Shown here: in pieces, positions 34,169 to 43,259 of the stretch
How the letters are laid out: each line of letters opens with the position of its first letter
Numbering within the stretch: the stretch's first letter is position 1
Assembly (NCBI GenBank): GCA_900759715.1
Contig: CAAEXF010000007.1
Location: 80,985-144,984, forward strand
Direction: 5' to 3'
Length of the DNA: 64,000 nt
Source of the DNA: Clostridium_AM sp900759715
Lineage (GTDB): Bacteria > Bacillota > Clostridia > Clostridiales > Clostridiaceae
The notes under the pieces: model-generated
Seen by the model: the letters and a program-made list of their open reading frames with translations, nothing else
The model's database searches: none
Told to the model about the DNA's origin: nothing
Made by a program: the position numbers and the translations under genes

Positions 34169-35050
34169 ATGTTTAAATCTGGATTTGTAACAATTATAGG
34201 AAGACCTAATGTAGGAAAATCAACATTATTGAATACAATAATGGGAGAAAAATTATCAATAGTATCCTGTAAACCACAGACTACTAGAAATAATATACAA
34301 ACAATATTAACAGAAGAGGATTTTCAGGTAGTGTTTGTAGATACACCAGGAATCCATAAACCTAAACATAAACTTGGAGAGTACATGGTTAAAATTGCTC
34401 AGGATTCTATTAAAGAAGTTGATTTAATACTTTTCTTGACCAATCCTGAAAAAGAGGTTGGTAAAGGAGATCTATATATACTTGAGCAGTTAAAAGACTG
34501 TAATGTACCTGTATTTTTAGTTCTAAATAAAATTGATGAAAACCCTGCGGAAAAAGTTGCAGAGACGTTAAAAAACTATTCTGATGTCTTTGATTTTAAA
34601 GAGATTATACCTATATCAGCATTAAACGGAAAAAATGTTGATAAGTTAAAAAAACTGATGGTAGAGTATATTCCAGAAGGCCCAAAATATTATCCTGAAG
34701 ATATGATTACAGATCAGCAGGAAAGATTTATTGTAGCAGAAACCATTAGAGAAAAGGCATTAAGACTTCTTTCACAGGAAGTTCCTCATGGTATAGCTGT
34801 AGATGTTATGACAATGAAAAAGGATGAGAAGGGAATCTATCATATTGATGCAACCATATTATGTGAAAAAGACTCCCATAAAGGAATAATTATAGGCAAA
34901 AATGGGTCAATGCTAAAGAGAATATCTACCTATGCTAGACAAGATATTGAAAAGTTTCTTGGAAGTAAGGTTTATTTAGAACTATGGGTCAAGGTAAAGA
35001 AGGAATGGAGAGACAGTATGAACATACTGAAAGAACTAGGATATAAATAG
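34169..35050 (+). CDS. era: GTPase Era
   Basis: This 293-residue GTPase has G1 GRPNVGKST (11-19), G3 DTPGIHKP, G4 NKID and a C-terminal KH domain with GIIIGKNGSMLKRIS for binding the 3' end of 16S rRNA. It assists 30S assembly. AAGGAGAG precedes ATG 34169. recO follows, as in most Firmicutes. Confidence 0.97.
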   Translation: MFKSGFVTIIGRPNVGKSTLLNTIMGEKLSIVSCKPQTTRNNIQTILTEEDFQVVFVDTPGIHKPKHKLGEYMVKIAQDSIKEVDLILFLTNPEKEVGKGDLYILEQLKDCNVPVFLVLNKIDENPAEKVAETLKNYSDVFDFKEIIPISALNGKNVDKLKKLMVEYIPEGPKYYPEDMITDQQERFIVAETIREKALRLLSQEVPHGIAVDVMTMKKDEKGIYHIDATILCEKDSHKGIIIGKNGSMLKRISTYARQDIEKFLGSKVYLELWVKVKKEWRDSMNILKELGYK

Positions 35051-35116
35051 TGAAAAGCATGAAAGTTTATTTTATCTTTTGGTAATAATAATTTAAGATA
35101 AGTAACTATAAAGCAT

Positions 35117-35890
35117 TTGGGGGATGATTTTCTGTCTATATTTAAAACTAGAGCTGTAGTTATTAAAACACAAGACATAAAAGAGTCAGATAAATTAGTC
35201 TGGCTTTTCAGTGAAAAGTTAGGAAAAATATCCACCATTGCAAAAGGATCAAAAAAAAGTAGAAATAATTTATTTACAACTACTTTACAATTCTGTTACG
35301 GTGATTACGTGGTTTATAAAGGAAAAAGCCTTTACACAATAAATGAAAGTATGATAATAGACTCTTTTCAAGATTTGCTTAATGATTTAGATACTTTAAC
35401 ATATGCTTCATATTTTTGTGAGCTTATAGATATATGTATGCAAGATGAAGAAAGTAATAGAGAGTTATTCAGACATTTAGTCACGGCTTTTTACCTTATA
35501 AAAAACAAAGCAGTAGATATAGAAACCTTGGCAAGAGCCTATGAACTAAAAGTTTTAGAGGCTACTGGATATGGATTTAATTTAGAAAGTTGTTGTATGT
35601 GTAGAAAAAAGTTAAATCACTGCAATTATATAAGTTTACAGTATTCTGGAGGAGTTTGTTCAGAGTGTGAAAGATTTAATGGCATATACGTGAAGCAAGG
35701 CACTTATAATGCACTAAAATATCTATCTAGAATATCATTAGAAAATGTTTATAGAGTTTCATTATCTAAAGAGATAAAGCAAGAAATGTATGATATATTA
35801 TCTTTAGTTATATCTCAAAACTATTTTAGAAAACCAAAAAGTTTAGAGACTCTTAACTATCTATTAAACTTTCAGAATAACCAAGAGTAG
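35117..35890 (+). CDS. recO: DNA repair protein RecO
   Basis: This RecF-pathway mediator has an N-terminal OB fold (FKTRAVVIKTQDIKESDKLVWLFSEKLGKISTIAKG) and a C-terminal helical domain with a zinc site (CCMCRKK and CSEC, about residues 157-182). RecO helps load RecA at gaps. The start is uncertain. The frame opens with TTG 35117, but GGGGGATG at 35119-35126 looks like the ribosome binding site, which would place initiation at the in-frame CTG 35132. No in-frame ATG is suitable. Confidence 0.92.
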   Translation: MGDDFLSIFKTRAVVIKTQDIKESDKLVWLFSEKLGKISTIAKGSKKSRNNLFTTTLQFCYGDYVVYKGKSLYTINESMIIDSFQDLLNDLDTLTYASYFCELIDICMQDEESNRELFRHLVTAFYLIKNKAVDIETLARAYELKVLEATGYGFNLESCCMCRKKLNHCNYISLQYSGGVCSECERFNGIYVKQGTYNALKYLSRISLENVYRVSLSKEIKQEMYDILSLVISQNYFRKPKSLETLNYLLNFQNNQE

Positions 35891-35929
35891 TTTTAAGTAA
35901 ACTAATATTAATAAAAAGGAGTGAAGAAA

Positions 35930-36589
35930 ATGAGTGAAATTACTTTGGAGAAAATTGATATTATAAGAGAAAGAACTGGAGTTAGCTATACAGAAGCTAA
36001 AGAGGCTTTGGAAGCTTCTCAAGGCAACGTAGTTGATGCATTAATATATATTGAACAAAGCAAAAAAACAACTATGGACAATATTTATACTACGAAAGAT
36101 GAATTCTTAGATTGGTTAAAAGACTTAGTTAAAAAGGGTAATGTTAATAGAGTAAAAATTAAAAAAGATGATAAAGTTATTGTTGATATACCAGTAAATG
36201 CGGGAATCGCTGCAACTTTAACAGTTTTAGTTTGGCCACCACTTATAGCTATTGGAATTTTGACAGCTGTAGTTACAAAGGTAACAATAGAAATAACTAA
36301 AGATGATGGAACTGTAGAGGTTGTAAACAAAATTATAAAAACCAGTGTGAAAGACACAATGAAAGATGTAAAAGAAAAAGTAGTTGATGCAGCATCCTCA
36401 GTGAAAGAGAAATTCACACATAAAGATGAGAATAAAGATAAGAATAAAGAGGAAAACACTTATCAATACACAGTAAAATTTGAAGATATAGAAGATGGAA
36501 GCAAAACTTATGGAACTGTAACCTATGGAACTATGAGTAATGAAGATACAAATACTGAAAATGAAAAAAATACAAATGATGAAATATAG
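35930..36589 (+). CDS. DUF4342-type protein with UBA-like N-terminus
   Basis: This 219-residue protein begins with a UBA/TS-N-like three-helix segment (LEKIDIIRERTGVSYTEAKEALEASQGNVVDALIYIE), as in elongation factor Ts. A DUF4342-like middle region follows (DEFLDWLKDLVKKGNVNRVKIKKDDKVIVDIPVNAGI) with one hydrophobic helix (LTVLVWPPLIAIGILTAVVTKVTIEI). The C-terminus is charged, low-complexity and Lys/Glu/Asn-rich. AAAGGAG supports ATG 35930 rather than GTG 35921. Function is unknown; it sits alone after recO and ends with a terminator. Confidence 0.8.
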   Translation: MSEITLEKIDIIRERTGVSYTEAKEALEASQGNVVDALIYIEQSKKTTMDNIYTTKDEFLDWLKDLVKKGNVNRVKIKKDDKVIVDIPVNAGIAATLTVLVWPPLIAIGILTAVVTKVTIEITKDDGTVEVVNKIIKTSVKDTMKDVKEKVVDAASSVKEKFTHKDENKDKNKEENTYQYTVKFEDIEDGSKTYGTVTYGTMSNEDTNTENEKNTNDEI

Positions 36590-36706
36590 GATAGTTGTTA
36601 ATTTTAAGTTTAATAATAATTTCAATAAAAAAATGTAAATTAATCATGAATAAATCTAAGAAAATTTAAATAAAAATAAATAATATACTAATGAAGAAAA
36701 CATATT

Positions 36707-36744
36707 AAAAAGTCAGCTAACAATATTTCTATTGCTGACTTTTT
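36707..36744 (+). terminator. Rho-independent terminator after the DUF4342 gene
   Basis: AAAAAGTCAGC (36707-36717) and GCTGACTTTTT (36734-36744) form an 11-bp stem with A and T tracts on either side, so it could work in both directions. Confidence 0.85.
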
Positions 36745-37052
36745 ATAGTGTTAAAAAAATTAAAATTTTATAAATAAACATACTATTTAGTGATAATGTT
36801 ATAATATATAATTAATATATAATTATTAATTACAGGGGTTAGCCACTATAAAATATTTTTCAGAAAATTACATAATTCATTTAAAAAAAATTCAAAAAAA
36901 GAACTAATTTTTTAAAAGTGCTATACTATTTGCTTAAATGTGTGTTATAATTAGCCTTAAGCGAATATATAGTATATCAACAAACGTGTAGCTGATTAAG
37001 GGAGACTATTTTACTTTGGAAAAATCCCTTAGGCTATTTATTAAGAGGGAGG
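36745..37052 (+). promoter_or_regulatory. Leader region of the CcpN-like gene with a hairpin
   Basis: This gene-less A/T-rich stretch holds a likely -10 TATAAT at about 36949-36954 without a clear -35. A leader hairpin follows: TTAAGGGA (36996-37003) pairs with TCCCTTA (37025-37031) around a loop containing TTTACTTTGGAAAAA. A similar AAGGATTTT...GGAAAAAATCCTT hairpin lies in the prmA leader (about 24105-24137). No known riboswitch was recognised. Confidence 0.4.
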
Positions 37053-37694
37053 GTGAGTATTATTAAATTATCACCGAGGCAAGAACAAATAATAAAGTTA
37101 GTTAAAGAAACAGAGCCTATTACAAGCGAACAGCTTGCATCTAAACTTAGTGTAACAAGGGCTGCGTTAAGACCAGATTTGGCAATTCTCACTATGACAG
37201 GTATTTTAGAAGCAAAGCCAAAGGTAGGTTATATATATTCCCAAAGGCCCTCTCATAGCTTGATCTACGATTATATTCGAACTATTAAAGTAAAGGATAT
37301 AATGTCAAAGCCAGTAGTAGTTGATGAAAATACAACTGTATATGACGCTATAGTACATTTATTTTTAAATGATGTGGGTACATTGTTTATTGAAAATAAT
37401 GGATTACTTATTGGAGCCGTATCTAGAAAGGACTTTTTAAAGATAGCTATGGGTGGTACAGATATTCATAAGGTACCAGTAGGTATAATAATGACAAGAA
37501 TGCCTAACATAGTCTTTGTTGAGAAAGAAGATGCTGCATACTTAGCTGCTCTAAAAATTATGGAGCATGAAGTAGATAGTCTTCCAGTTGTAGAAAAAGC
37601 TTATATAGGTACAAAGGAATCTATAAAAATTGTAGGAAAAGTTTCTAAAACTAATATTACAAGGTTATTTGTAAAAATGGGAGAAAATGGCTAA
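37053..37694 (+). CDS. CcpN-like transcriptional regulator with HTH and two CBS domains
   Basis: This 213-residue protein has an N-terminal helix-turn-helix (PRQEQIIKLVKETEPITSEQLASKLSVTRAALRPDLAIL) and two CBS motifs (VKDIMSKPVVVDENTTVYDA and GIIMTRMPNIVFVEKEDA). The architecture is that of CcpN/YqzB, which in Bacillus represses gluconeogenic genes and senses adenine nucleotides through CBS domains. The neighbour 73 bp downstream is ppdK, which fits control of the PEP-pyruvate node. The GTG start at 37053 follows GAGGGAGG. Regulation of ppdK specifically is inferred from position. Confidence 0.85.
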   Translation: MSIIKLSPRQEQIIKLVKETEPITSEQLASKLSVTRAALRPDLAILTMTGILEAKPKVGYIYSQRPSHSLIYDYIRTIKVKDIMSKPVVVDENTTVYDAIVHLFLNDVGTLFIENNGLLIGAVSRKDFLKIAMGGTDIHKVPVGIIMTRMPNIVFVEKEDAAYLAALKIMEHEVDSLPVVEKAYIGTKESIKIVGKVSKTNITRLFVKMGENG

Positions 37695-37767
37695 TTCAAA
37701 TAACGGATAAAAATCCGTTACTATATACAAAACACTGAAAAATATTTTAAAGAGGGGATGTTACTTT

Positions 37768-40401
37768 ATGGCTAGTAGAAAATATGTATACCTTTTTAAC
37801 GAAGGGAATGCAAGCATGAAGAACTTGCTTGGAGGAAAAGGGGCTAACCTTGCAGAAATGACAAACTTAGGGATAACTGTTCCGCAAGGATTTACAGTAT
37901 CCACAGAAGCATGTACTAAATATTATGAAGATGGTAAAAAATTATCTAATGATATTGTAGAGCAAATTTATGCTTCACTGTCTAATATAGAAAAGTTAAC
38001 TGGAAAGAAATTTGGTAACATAGAAAATCCTTTACTTGTTTCTGTAAGATCAGGAGCAAGAGCTTCTATGCCTGGCATGATGGATACAATATTAAATTTA
38101 GGATTAAATGACGAAACTGTAGAAGGATTACTAAGACTTACTAACAATGAAAGATTCGCATATGACTCCTACAGAAGATTTATACAAATGTTCTCAGATG
38201 TTGTTATGGGAATCGAAAAAAGAAGATTTGAAGACATATTAGATGAAGTAAAGGAATCAAAAGGAGCAAAATTTGATACAGATTTAAGTGCATCAGATTT
38301 AAAAGATGTAGTTAAAAAATATAAAGCTTTATATGAAAAAGAAATGGGAAAAGAATTTCCACAGGAACCAAAAGAACAACTACTAGAAGCTGTAACAGCT
38401 GTTTTTAGATCTTGGGATAATCCGAGAGCTATAGTTTACAGAAGGTTAAATGACATACCAAGTGATTGGGGTACAGCTGTAAATGTCCAATCGATGGTAT
38501 TTGGTAATATGGGAGAAACATCAGGAACTGGAGTTGCATTTACAAGAAATCCTGCTACAGGAGAAAAGCTAATATTTGGAGAGTATCTAATAAATGCTCA
38601 AGGTGAAGATGTAGTTGCTGGAATCAGAACTCCTCAACCAATAACAAAATTACATGAAGATTTACCAGATTGCTATAAACAGTTTATGGATATAGCAAAT
38701 AGATTAGAAAATCATTATAAAGACATGCAAGACATGGAGTTTACAATAGAACAAGGTAAATTATATTTCTTACAAACGAGAAATGGTAAAAGAACAGCTC
38801 AAGCTGCATTAAAAATAGCTGTTGAAATGGTTGAAGAAGGACTTATAACAAAAGAAGAGGCTATGTTAAAGGTAGATCCTAAACAATTAGATTCACTTTT
38901 GCACCCAAATTTTGACCAAGATGAGATGAAGAATGCTCAAGTGATAGCAAAAGGTTTACCAGCTTCACCAGGAGCTGCTTGTGGCAAGGTTTATTTCACT
39001 GCTGAAGATGCAAAGATGCATCATGAACAGGGAGAAAAAGTAGTATTGGTAAGATTAGAGACTTCACCAGAAGATATAGAAGGCATGGTAGCTGCTGAGG
39101 GTATACTTACTGCAAGAGGTGGAATGACATCACATGCAGCGGTTGTTGCTAGAGGAATGGGAACCTGTTGTGTAGCCGGCTGCGGAGATGTAAAAATTAA
39201 TGAAAATGCAAGAATGTTTGAAGTTGCTGGAAAAGTATATCACGAAGGGGACTATATATCACTTGATGGCAGTACAGGAAATGTATATGGTCAAGCAATT
39301 AAAACTGTTGAGCCTGAAATAAGCGGATATTTTGGAATATATATGGCATGGGCTGATGAAATTAGAGCATTAAAAGTTAGAACCAACGCTGATACGCCAA
39401 GAGATGCTAGTCAGGCAATTAAATTTGGTGCACAGGGAATAGGTCTCTGTAGAACTGAGCATATGTTCTTTGATGAAGATAGAATACCAGCAGTTAGAGA
39501 AATGATATTATCTAAAACAGAAGAGCAAAGAAGAAAAGCTTTAGATAAATTGTTGCCAATGCAAAGAGAGGACTTTATTGGTATATATGAGGCTATGGAA
39601 GATAGACCAGTGACTATTAGACTTTTAGACCCACCACTTCATGAATTCCTACCTCAGGAAGATGAAGATATAAGAGACTTAGCGAAAGAGATGGGTATAA
39701 GCTTTGAAGATTTGAAATCAACTGTAGAGTCATTACATGAATTTAATCCAATGATGGGACATAGAGGATGCCGTTTACCAGTATCTTATCCTGAAATGGC
39801 AGAAATGCAGGCTACAGCTATAATAGAGGCTGCTATAGATGTTAAGAAGAGAAAAGATTATGATATTGTTCCAGAAATAATGATACCACTTGTTGGCGAA
39901 TTAAAGGAATTAAAATTTGTAAAAGATATAGTTGTAAGAATAGCTGATGAGATTATAGCTAAGTCAGGCATTAATATGAAGTATCTAGTAGGCACTATGA
40001 TAGAAATACCAAGAGCGGCTCTTACTGCAGATGAAATTGCAAAGGAAGCAGAATTCTTCTCTTTTGGAACAAATGACTTAACTCAAATGACATTTGGATT
40101 CTCAAGGGATGATGCTGGCAAATTCCTAAAGGATTACTATGATAAGAAAATATATGAATCTGACCCATTTGCTAAACTAGACCAAGTTGGAGTAGGTAAA
40201 CTTGTTAAAATGGCTGCAGAGCTTGGAAGAAAAGCAAGACCAGATATCCATCTTGGAATATGTGGAGAGCATGGTGGAGATCCATCTTCAGTTGAATTCT
40301 GCCACAATGTAGGATTAGACTATGTATCATGTTCACCATTTAGAGTTCCAGTAGCAAGACTTGCAGCAGCACAAGCTCAAGTTAAGAGTCCAAGAAAATA
40401 G
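37768..40401 (+). CDS. ppdK: Pyruvate, phosphate dikinase
   Basis: This 877-residue enzyme interconverts pyruvate + ATP + Pi and PEP + AMP + PPi. The N-terminal ATP-grasp domain includes GGKGANLAEM and SVRSGARASMPGMMDTILNLGL. The swivelling domain carries the phosphorylated histidine H456 in GGMTSHAAVVARGMG, and the C-terminal PEP/pyruvate barrel ends with catalytic C832 in GICGEHGGDP. Length and motifs match the characterised clostridial enzyme. An AGAGGGGATG ribosome binding region precedes ATG 37768. In fermentative clostridia it usually supports PPi-linked glycolysis or PEP supply. A strong terminator follows. Confidence 0.98.
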   Translation: MASRKYVYLFNEGNASMKNLLGGKGANLAEMTNLGITVPQGFTVSTEACTKYYEDGKKLSNDIVEQIYASLSNIEKLTGKKFGNIENPLLVSVRSGARASMPGMMDTILNLGLNDETVEGLLRLTNNERFAYDSYRRFIQMFSDVVMGIEKRRFEDILDEVKESKGAKFDTDLSASDLKDVVKKYKALYEKEMGKEFPQEPKEQLLEAVTAVFRSWDNPRAIVYRRLNDIPSDWGTAVNVQSMVFGNMGETSGTGVAFTRNPATGEKLIFGEYLINAQGEDVVAGIRTPQPITKLHEDLPDCYKQFMDIANRLENHYKDMQDMEFTIEQGKLYFLQTRNGKRTAQAALKIAVEMVEEGLITKEEAMLKVDPKQLDSLLHPNFDQDEMKNAQVIAKGLPASPGAACGKVYFTAEDAKMHHEQGEKVVLVRLETSPEDIEGMVAAEGILTARGGMTSHAAVVARGMGTCCVAGCGDVKINENARMFEVAGKVYHEGDYISLDGSTGNVYGQAIKTVEPEISGYFGIYMAWADEIRALKVRTNADTPRDASQAIKFGAQGIGLCRTEHMFFDEDRIPAVREMILSKTEEQRRKALDKLLPMQREDFIGIYEAMEDRPVTIRLLDPPLHEFLPQEDEDIRDLAKEMGISFEDLKSTVESLHEFNPMMGHRGCRLPVSYPEMAEMQATAIIEAAIDVKKRKDYDIVPEIMIPLVGELKELKFVKDIVVRIADEIIAKSGINMKYLVGTMIEIPRAALTADEIAKEAEFFSFGTNDLTQMTFGFSRDDAGKFLKDYYDKKIYESDPFAKLDQVGVGKLVKMAAELGRKARPDIHLGICGEHGGDPSSVEFCHNVGLDYVSCSPFRVPVARLAAAQAQVKSPRK

Positions 40402-40410
40402 TATAATGAA

Positions 40411-40437
40411 AAAACCCCTGAAATTTCAGGGGTTTTA
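40411..40437 (+). terminator. Rho-independent terminator of ppdK
   Basis: AAAACCCCTGAAA (40411-40423) and TTTCAGGGGTTTT (40424-40436) form a perfect stem flanked by A- and T-runs. Confidence 0.9.
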
Positions 40438-40460
40438 ATTTATCTCATCTGAATAACGGA

Positions 40461-40523
40461 TTCTAAGCTTCAGGTGGAAATTAAATGCTATTTAGACATT
40501 TAAATCCCACCTGAAGCTTAGAA
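40461..40523. repeat. Long palindrome with a CTTCAGGTGG core between ppdK and the CotS-like gene
   Basis: A 17-bp perfect arm (40461-40477) pairs with 40507-40523 around an A/T-rich loop that can itself fold. The CTTCAGGTGG core also forms the first hairpin of the R3 element at 51832, and a related arm is at 63860. Between convergent genes it may act as a terminator for the minus-strand gene. Confidence 0.7.
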
Positions 40524-40529
40524 GTCTGT

Positions 40530-41597
40530 TTATGTTATTCTTGTATTAAATTTATTTTCTATGTGTTTACCAAAATCTATAACAAAATTTAAGTGCTCTT
40601 CATCTCTTTGTACTGTCTTTTTTAATAAATAGAAGAAAGAGTTGTGATTACATTTTTTTATATTATTGTAGTAGTCTTTTGATATTTTCCAAAACTTTTG
40701 AGGGAAGGACAAGTATGCTAGAATATATTTGTATTCATCTAAAGTGAGAGAACAAGTTTTTTCGTAAATATTTATGCAGTTTAAAGTAAGGTCCAAATCC
40801 CAGTTAGTACTATCTCTTTTTAAAAGTCTTCTTAAAAAATAAGATATATCGTGAGTGCAATAATCAGTGCTGCATTTATCGAAATCAATTACCCAGGTAT
40901 TTTTTTTATCATCAAATATTATATTTTTATTTACATAATCTAAGTGGCATAATGATTTACTCAGATTATTATTATTTATAGTTGATGATACCTGCGCAGC
41001 TATTTCTGCTAAAAACAGATTGTTTTCAAAGTTTTGTAAAAATAGTTTTGAAAACTTGTCTCCATGCTTAAATGCTAAATTGGAGCAAGATAACAGTTGG
41101 TGAAAATGCTTGCTTATTGAAATATTTATATTATCGAAGCTTCTTCTCATAGTGCTTCCTTCTATAGGTGTAAATTTTCCACATGACTTATGCATGTGAG
41201 CAAGATTATTTATGGATAAGAGAATATGTTCCCTAATGTCATAATTACATTTTTCACCTTCTATCCATGGAGTGAGTATAAATAACATATTGTTATAGTT
41301 AACAAATCTGTCATTTGTATTTGTAGCAAGTATCTTAGGTACTTTAATATTATTTCTAAATAGCCACTCTATTGCAGAATAAACAAAAAGTAGCTCCTCT
41401 TTTGAAAAGTAAACCTTTTTCAAGCAGTAACTTTTATTATTATAGCTTACTTTGTATACTGCCCTTTGCTTGTCTGTATCCTTGAACTTGATTCTTGATA
41501 TTTCTGCTTCATTAAGGTTATAGTGAGGAAGTACGTATTTTTTTACGTTTTCTTCAGATAATAAATCTAAATTATATTTTTTAGCCGCATAAGGCAT
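40530..41597 (-). CDS. CotS-family spore coat protein (kinase-like fold)
   Basis: This 355-residue protein resembles the CotS/YutH/CotI group, whose fold is that of aminoglycoside phosphotransferases. Visible features are QRAVYKVSYNNKSYCLKKVYFS (nucleotide-binding strand and lysine), MLFILTPWIEGEKC (hinge), KSLCHLDYVNKNIIFD (catalytic-loop region) and NTWVIDFDKCSTDYCTHDIS (metal-binding segment). Such proteins associate with the outer spore coat. AGGAG at 41606-41610 fits ATG 41597 better than GTG 41606. It stands alone on the minus strand between ppdK and dgt. Enzymatic activity is not established for the family as a whole. Confidence 0.85.
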   Translation of the reverse strand: MPYAAKKYNLDLLSEENVKKYVLPHYNLNEAEISRIKFKDTDKQRAVYKVSYNNKSYCLKKVYFSKEELLFVYSAIEWLFRNNIKVPKILATNTNDRFVNYNNMLFILTPWIEGEKCNYDIREHILLSINNLAHMHKSCGKFTPIEGSTMRRSFDNINISISKHFHQLLSCSNLAFKHGDKFSKLFLQNFENNLFLAEIAAQVSSTINNNNLSKSLCHLDYVNKNIIFDDKKNTWVIDFDKCSTDYCTHDISYFLRRLLKRDSTNWDLDLTLNCINIYEKTCSLTLDEYKYILAYLSFPQKFWKISKDYYNNIKKCNHNSFFYLLKKTVQRDEEHLNFVIDFGKHIENKFNTRIT

Positions 41598-41720
41598 TAT
41601 TAACACTCCTTAAAAGCTATTTCTTTATAATAATATTAAGAAAATCCTTACAATATACATTTTCATTAAAAAAAAGGAGTTTTAAATATATATATAGAAT
41701 AATTTATTTAGGTGATTTAT

Positions 41721-42749
41721 ATGATTTTAAGAGAGAGAATAGAAAAAAACGAAAAACTTATATTAATTCCAGAAGCAGTATTCTCTTCTAATTCAAAGAG
41801 AAGAAAATTTGAAGAAAACAAGGATGAGCTTAGAACCTCATTTATGGTTGACAGAGATAGAATTATACATAGTAAATCTTTTAGGAGACTTAAACATAAA
41901 ACACAAGTATATATAAAAACCTGGGGAGACCACTATAGAACAAGACTTACCCATACCCTTGAAGTATCTCAAATAGCTAAAACTATAGGAAAAGGAATTG
42001 GGTTAAATGAGGATTTAATTGAAGCTATTGCTTTAGGTCATGATATTGGGCATGTAGCTTTTGCTCATAATGGTGAAGAAGTTTTGGACAAACTTTTACC
42101 AGGTGGATTTAGACATAATGAAAATAGTATAAGAGTTTTAACAAGAATAGAGAGGCAGGGAAAAGGGTTAAATCTTACTGAAGAAGTATTAGATGGAATA
42201 CTATATCATAGCGGTTTTTCTAATTCCGATTCAAAGGCACATACATTAGAAGGGCAAGTGGTCAGATATAGTGATAAAATAGCCTATGTGAATCATGATA
42301 TAGATGATTCTATAAGGGCAGGCCTCTTAAGTGAAGAAGAACTTCCATTAAATTTAATAAAAGTACTAGGAAATACGCATGGACAAAGGATAGATACACT
42401 GGTTAAGGATTGTATATATACAACTATAGACAATATAAGCAAAGGTGTAATCAAAGTTTCACTAAGTGATGAAATGGGTAAAATTTTATCAGAGCTTAGA
42501 ACTTTTATGTTTCAAAAAGTTTACATGGGTACTGTTCTTAAAACAGAGAGGGATAAGGCAAAATTTGTGTTAGAGCAAGTTTTTAATTATTTTCTAAAGA
42601 ATCCAGATAAGATGCCTGAATTTTACATAGATATTGTTGAAAAAGAAGGGTTATATAGGGGTGTCGCAGATTATATATCTGGTATGAGTGATGATTACTG
42701 TTTACTTTTATTTAATAACATATATGTTCCTAAAATTGTTGTGTATTAG
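41721..42749 (+). CDS. dgt: Deoxyguanosinetriphosphate triphosphohydrolase-like protein
   Basis: This 342-residue HD-domain protein has the dGTPase arrangement: FMVDRDRIIHSKSFRRLKHKTQVY, THTLEVSQIAKTIGKGIGLNEDLIEAIALGHDIGHVAFAHNGEEVL with the metal-binding H...HD, and the downstream SDKIAYVNHDIDDSIRAG. It is the shorter form annotated as dGTPase-like, common upstream of dnaG in clostridia. AGGTG at 41710-41714 supports ATG 41721 over GTG 41712. It probably hydrolyses dNTPs; substrate preference is not predictable here. Confidence 0.9.
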   Translation: MILRERIEKNEKLILIPEAVFSSNSKRRKFEENKDELRTSFMVDRDRIIHSKSFRRLKHKTQVYIKTWGDHYRTRLTHTLEVSQIAKTIGKGIGLNEDLIEAIALGHDIGHVAFAHNGEEVLDKLLPGGFRHNENSIRVLTRIERQGKGLNLTEEVLDGILYHSGFSNSDSKAHTLEGQVVRYSDKIAYVNHDIDDSIRAGLLSEEELPLNLIKVLGNTHGQRIDTLVKDCIYTTIDNISKGVIKVSLSDEMGKILSELRTFMFQKVYMGTVLKTERDKAKFVLEQVFNYFLKNPDKMPEFYIDIVEKEGLYRGVADYISGMSDDYCLLLFNNIYVPKIVVY

Positions 42750-42819
42750 GAATAATTTCTAGTATTAAATGGGTAAAATAACAAAAGTCAAAAGAAGTTA
42801 ATTACATAATATTATCCAT

Positions 42820-42849
42820 TTGATTAGTCTAATAATGAAATAGTATAAT
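42820..42849 (+). promoter_or_regulatory. Possible sigma-A promoter of dnaG-rpoD
   Basis: TTGATT (42820-42825), 18 bases, perfect TATAAT (42844-42849). The resulting leader of about 400 nt would run through the whole R2 array. The remaining gene-less stretch 42850-43034 is A/T-rich and holds only a GGAGG followed by a seven-codon GTG frame (about 43000-43023), which I do not call a gene. Confidence 0.45.
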
Positions 42850-43034
42850 AAGTTGTCTAGTATAAACTTAAATGGATATAGACGCTATCGCAAAATTTGT
42901 TTATTAATAATATTGTTTTTGAAGGATATTTAATATATATAAAGAATATATATAGTAGATTAGAAGAAAAAAATTTAATATTATTAGGAGGAATGTCGTG
43001 ATTTGTGTCGAATATAATTAATCCGGGTACAATT

Positions 43035-43231
43035 AAGCAGAGAACTCAAATCTTTGATTTGAAGTGAATCGCTTACTCATTCGACGAAAGGAGAAGGAGT
43101 TTCATTTAAGCAGGCATCCAAAATCTTAAGCAGGTATCCAAAATCTATGATTTTGAGATGATCGCTTACACAGAGTGCTGATTTTGTGATGATCGCTTAC
43201 TCACTCGACGGAAGGAGAGGGAGTTTCATTT
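43035..43231. repeat. R2 hairpin repeat array upstream of dnaG, with a truncated and a chimaeric unit
   Basis: Unit one (43035-43105) is complete. A 20-bp stub AAGCAGGCATCCAAAATCT (from 43108) stops mid-hairpin. A third unit (from 43128) contains an extra segment CACAGAGTGC...GATGATCGCTTA, like the R2 copies embedded in R3, and ends in GGAGAGGGAGTTTCATT at 43231. The array lies 29 bp before the dnaG start. Confidence 0.85.
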
Positions 43232-43259
43232 AAATTATTAAGATAGGTGGGAGTATTTA

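Noticed and set aside
36841..37052. T-box or other known riboswitch before the CcpN-like gene
   Set aside because: No T-box AGGGTGG-type sequence or other known aptamer core is present; only a simple hairpin is seen.
43000..43023. GGAGG followed by a short GTG frame upstream of dnaG
   Set aside because: Only about seven codons, and the R2 array begins directly after it; it may be a leader remnant but there is no support for a peptide.
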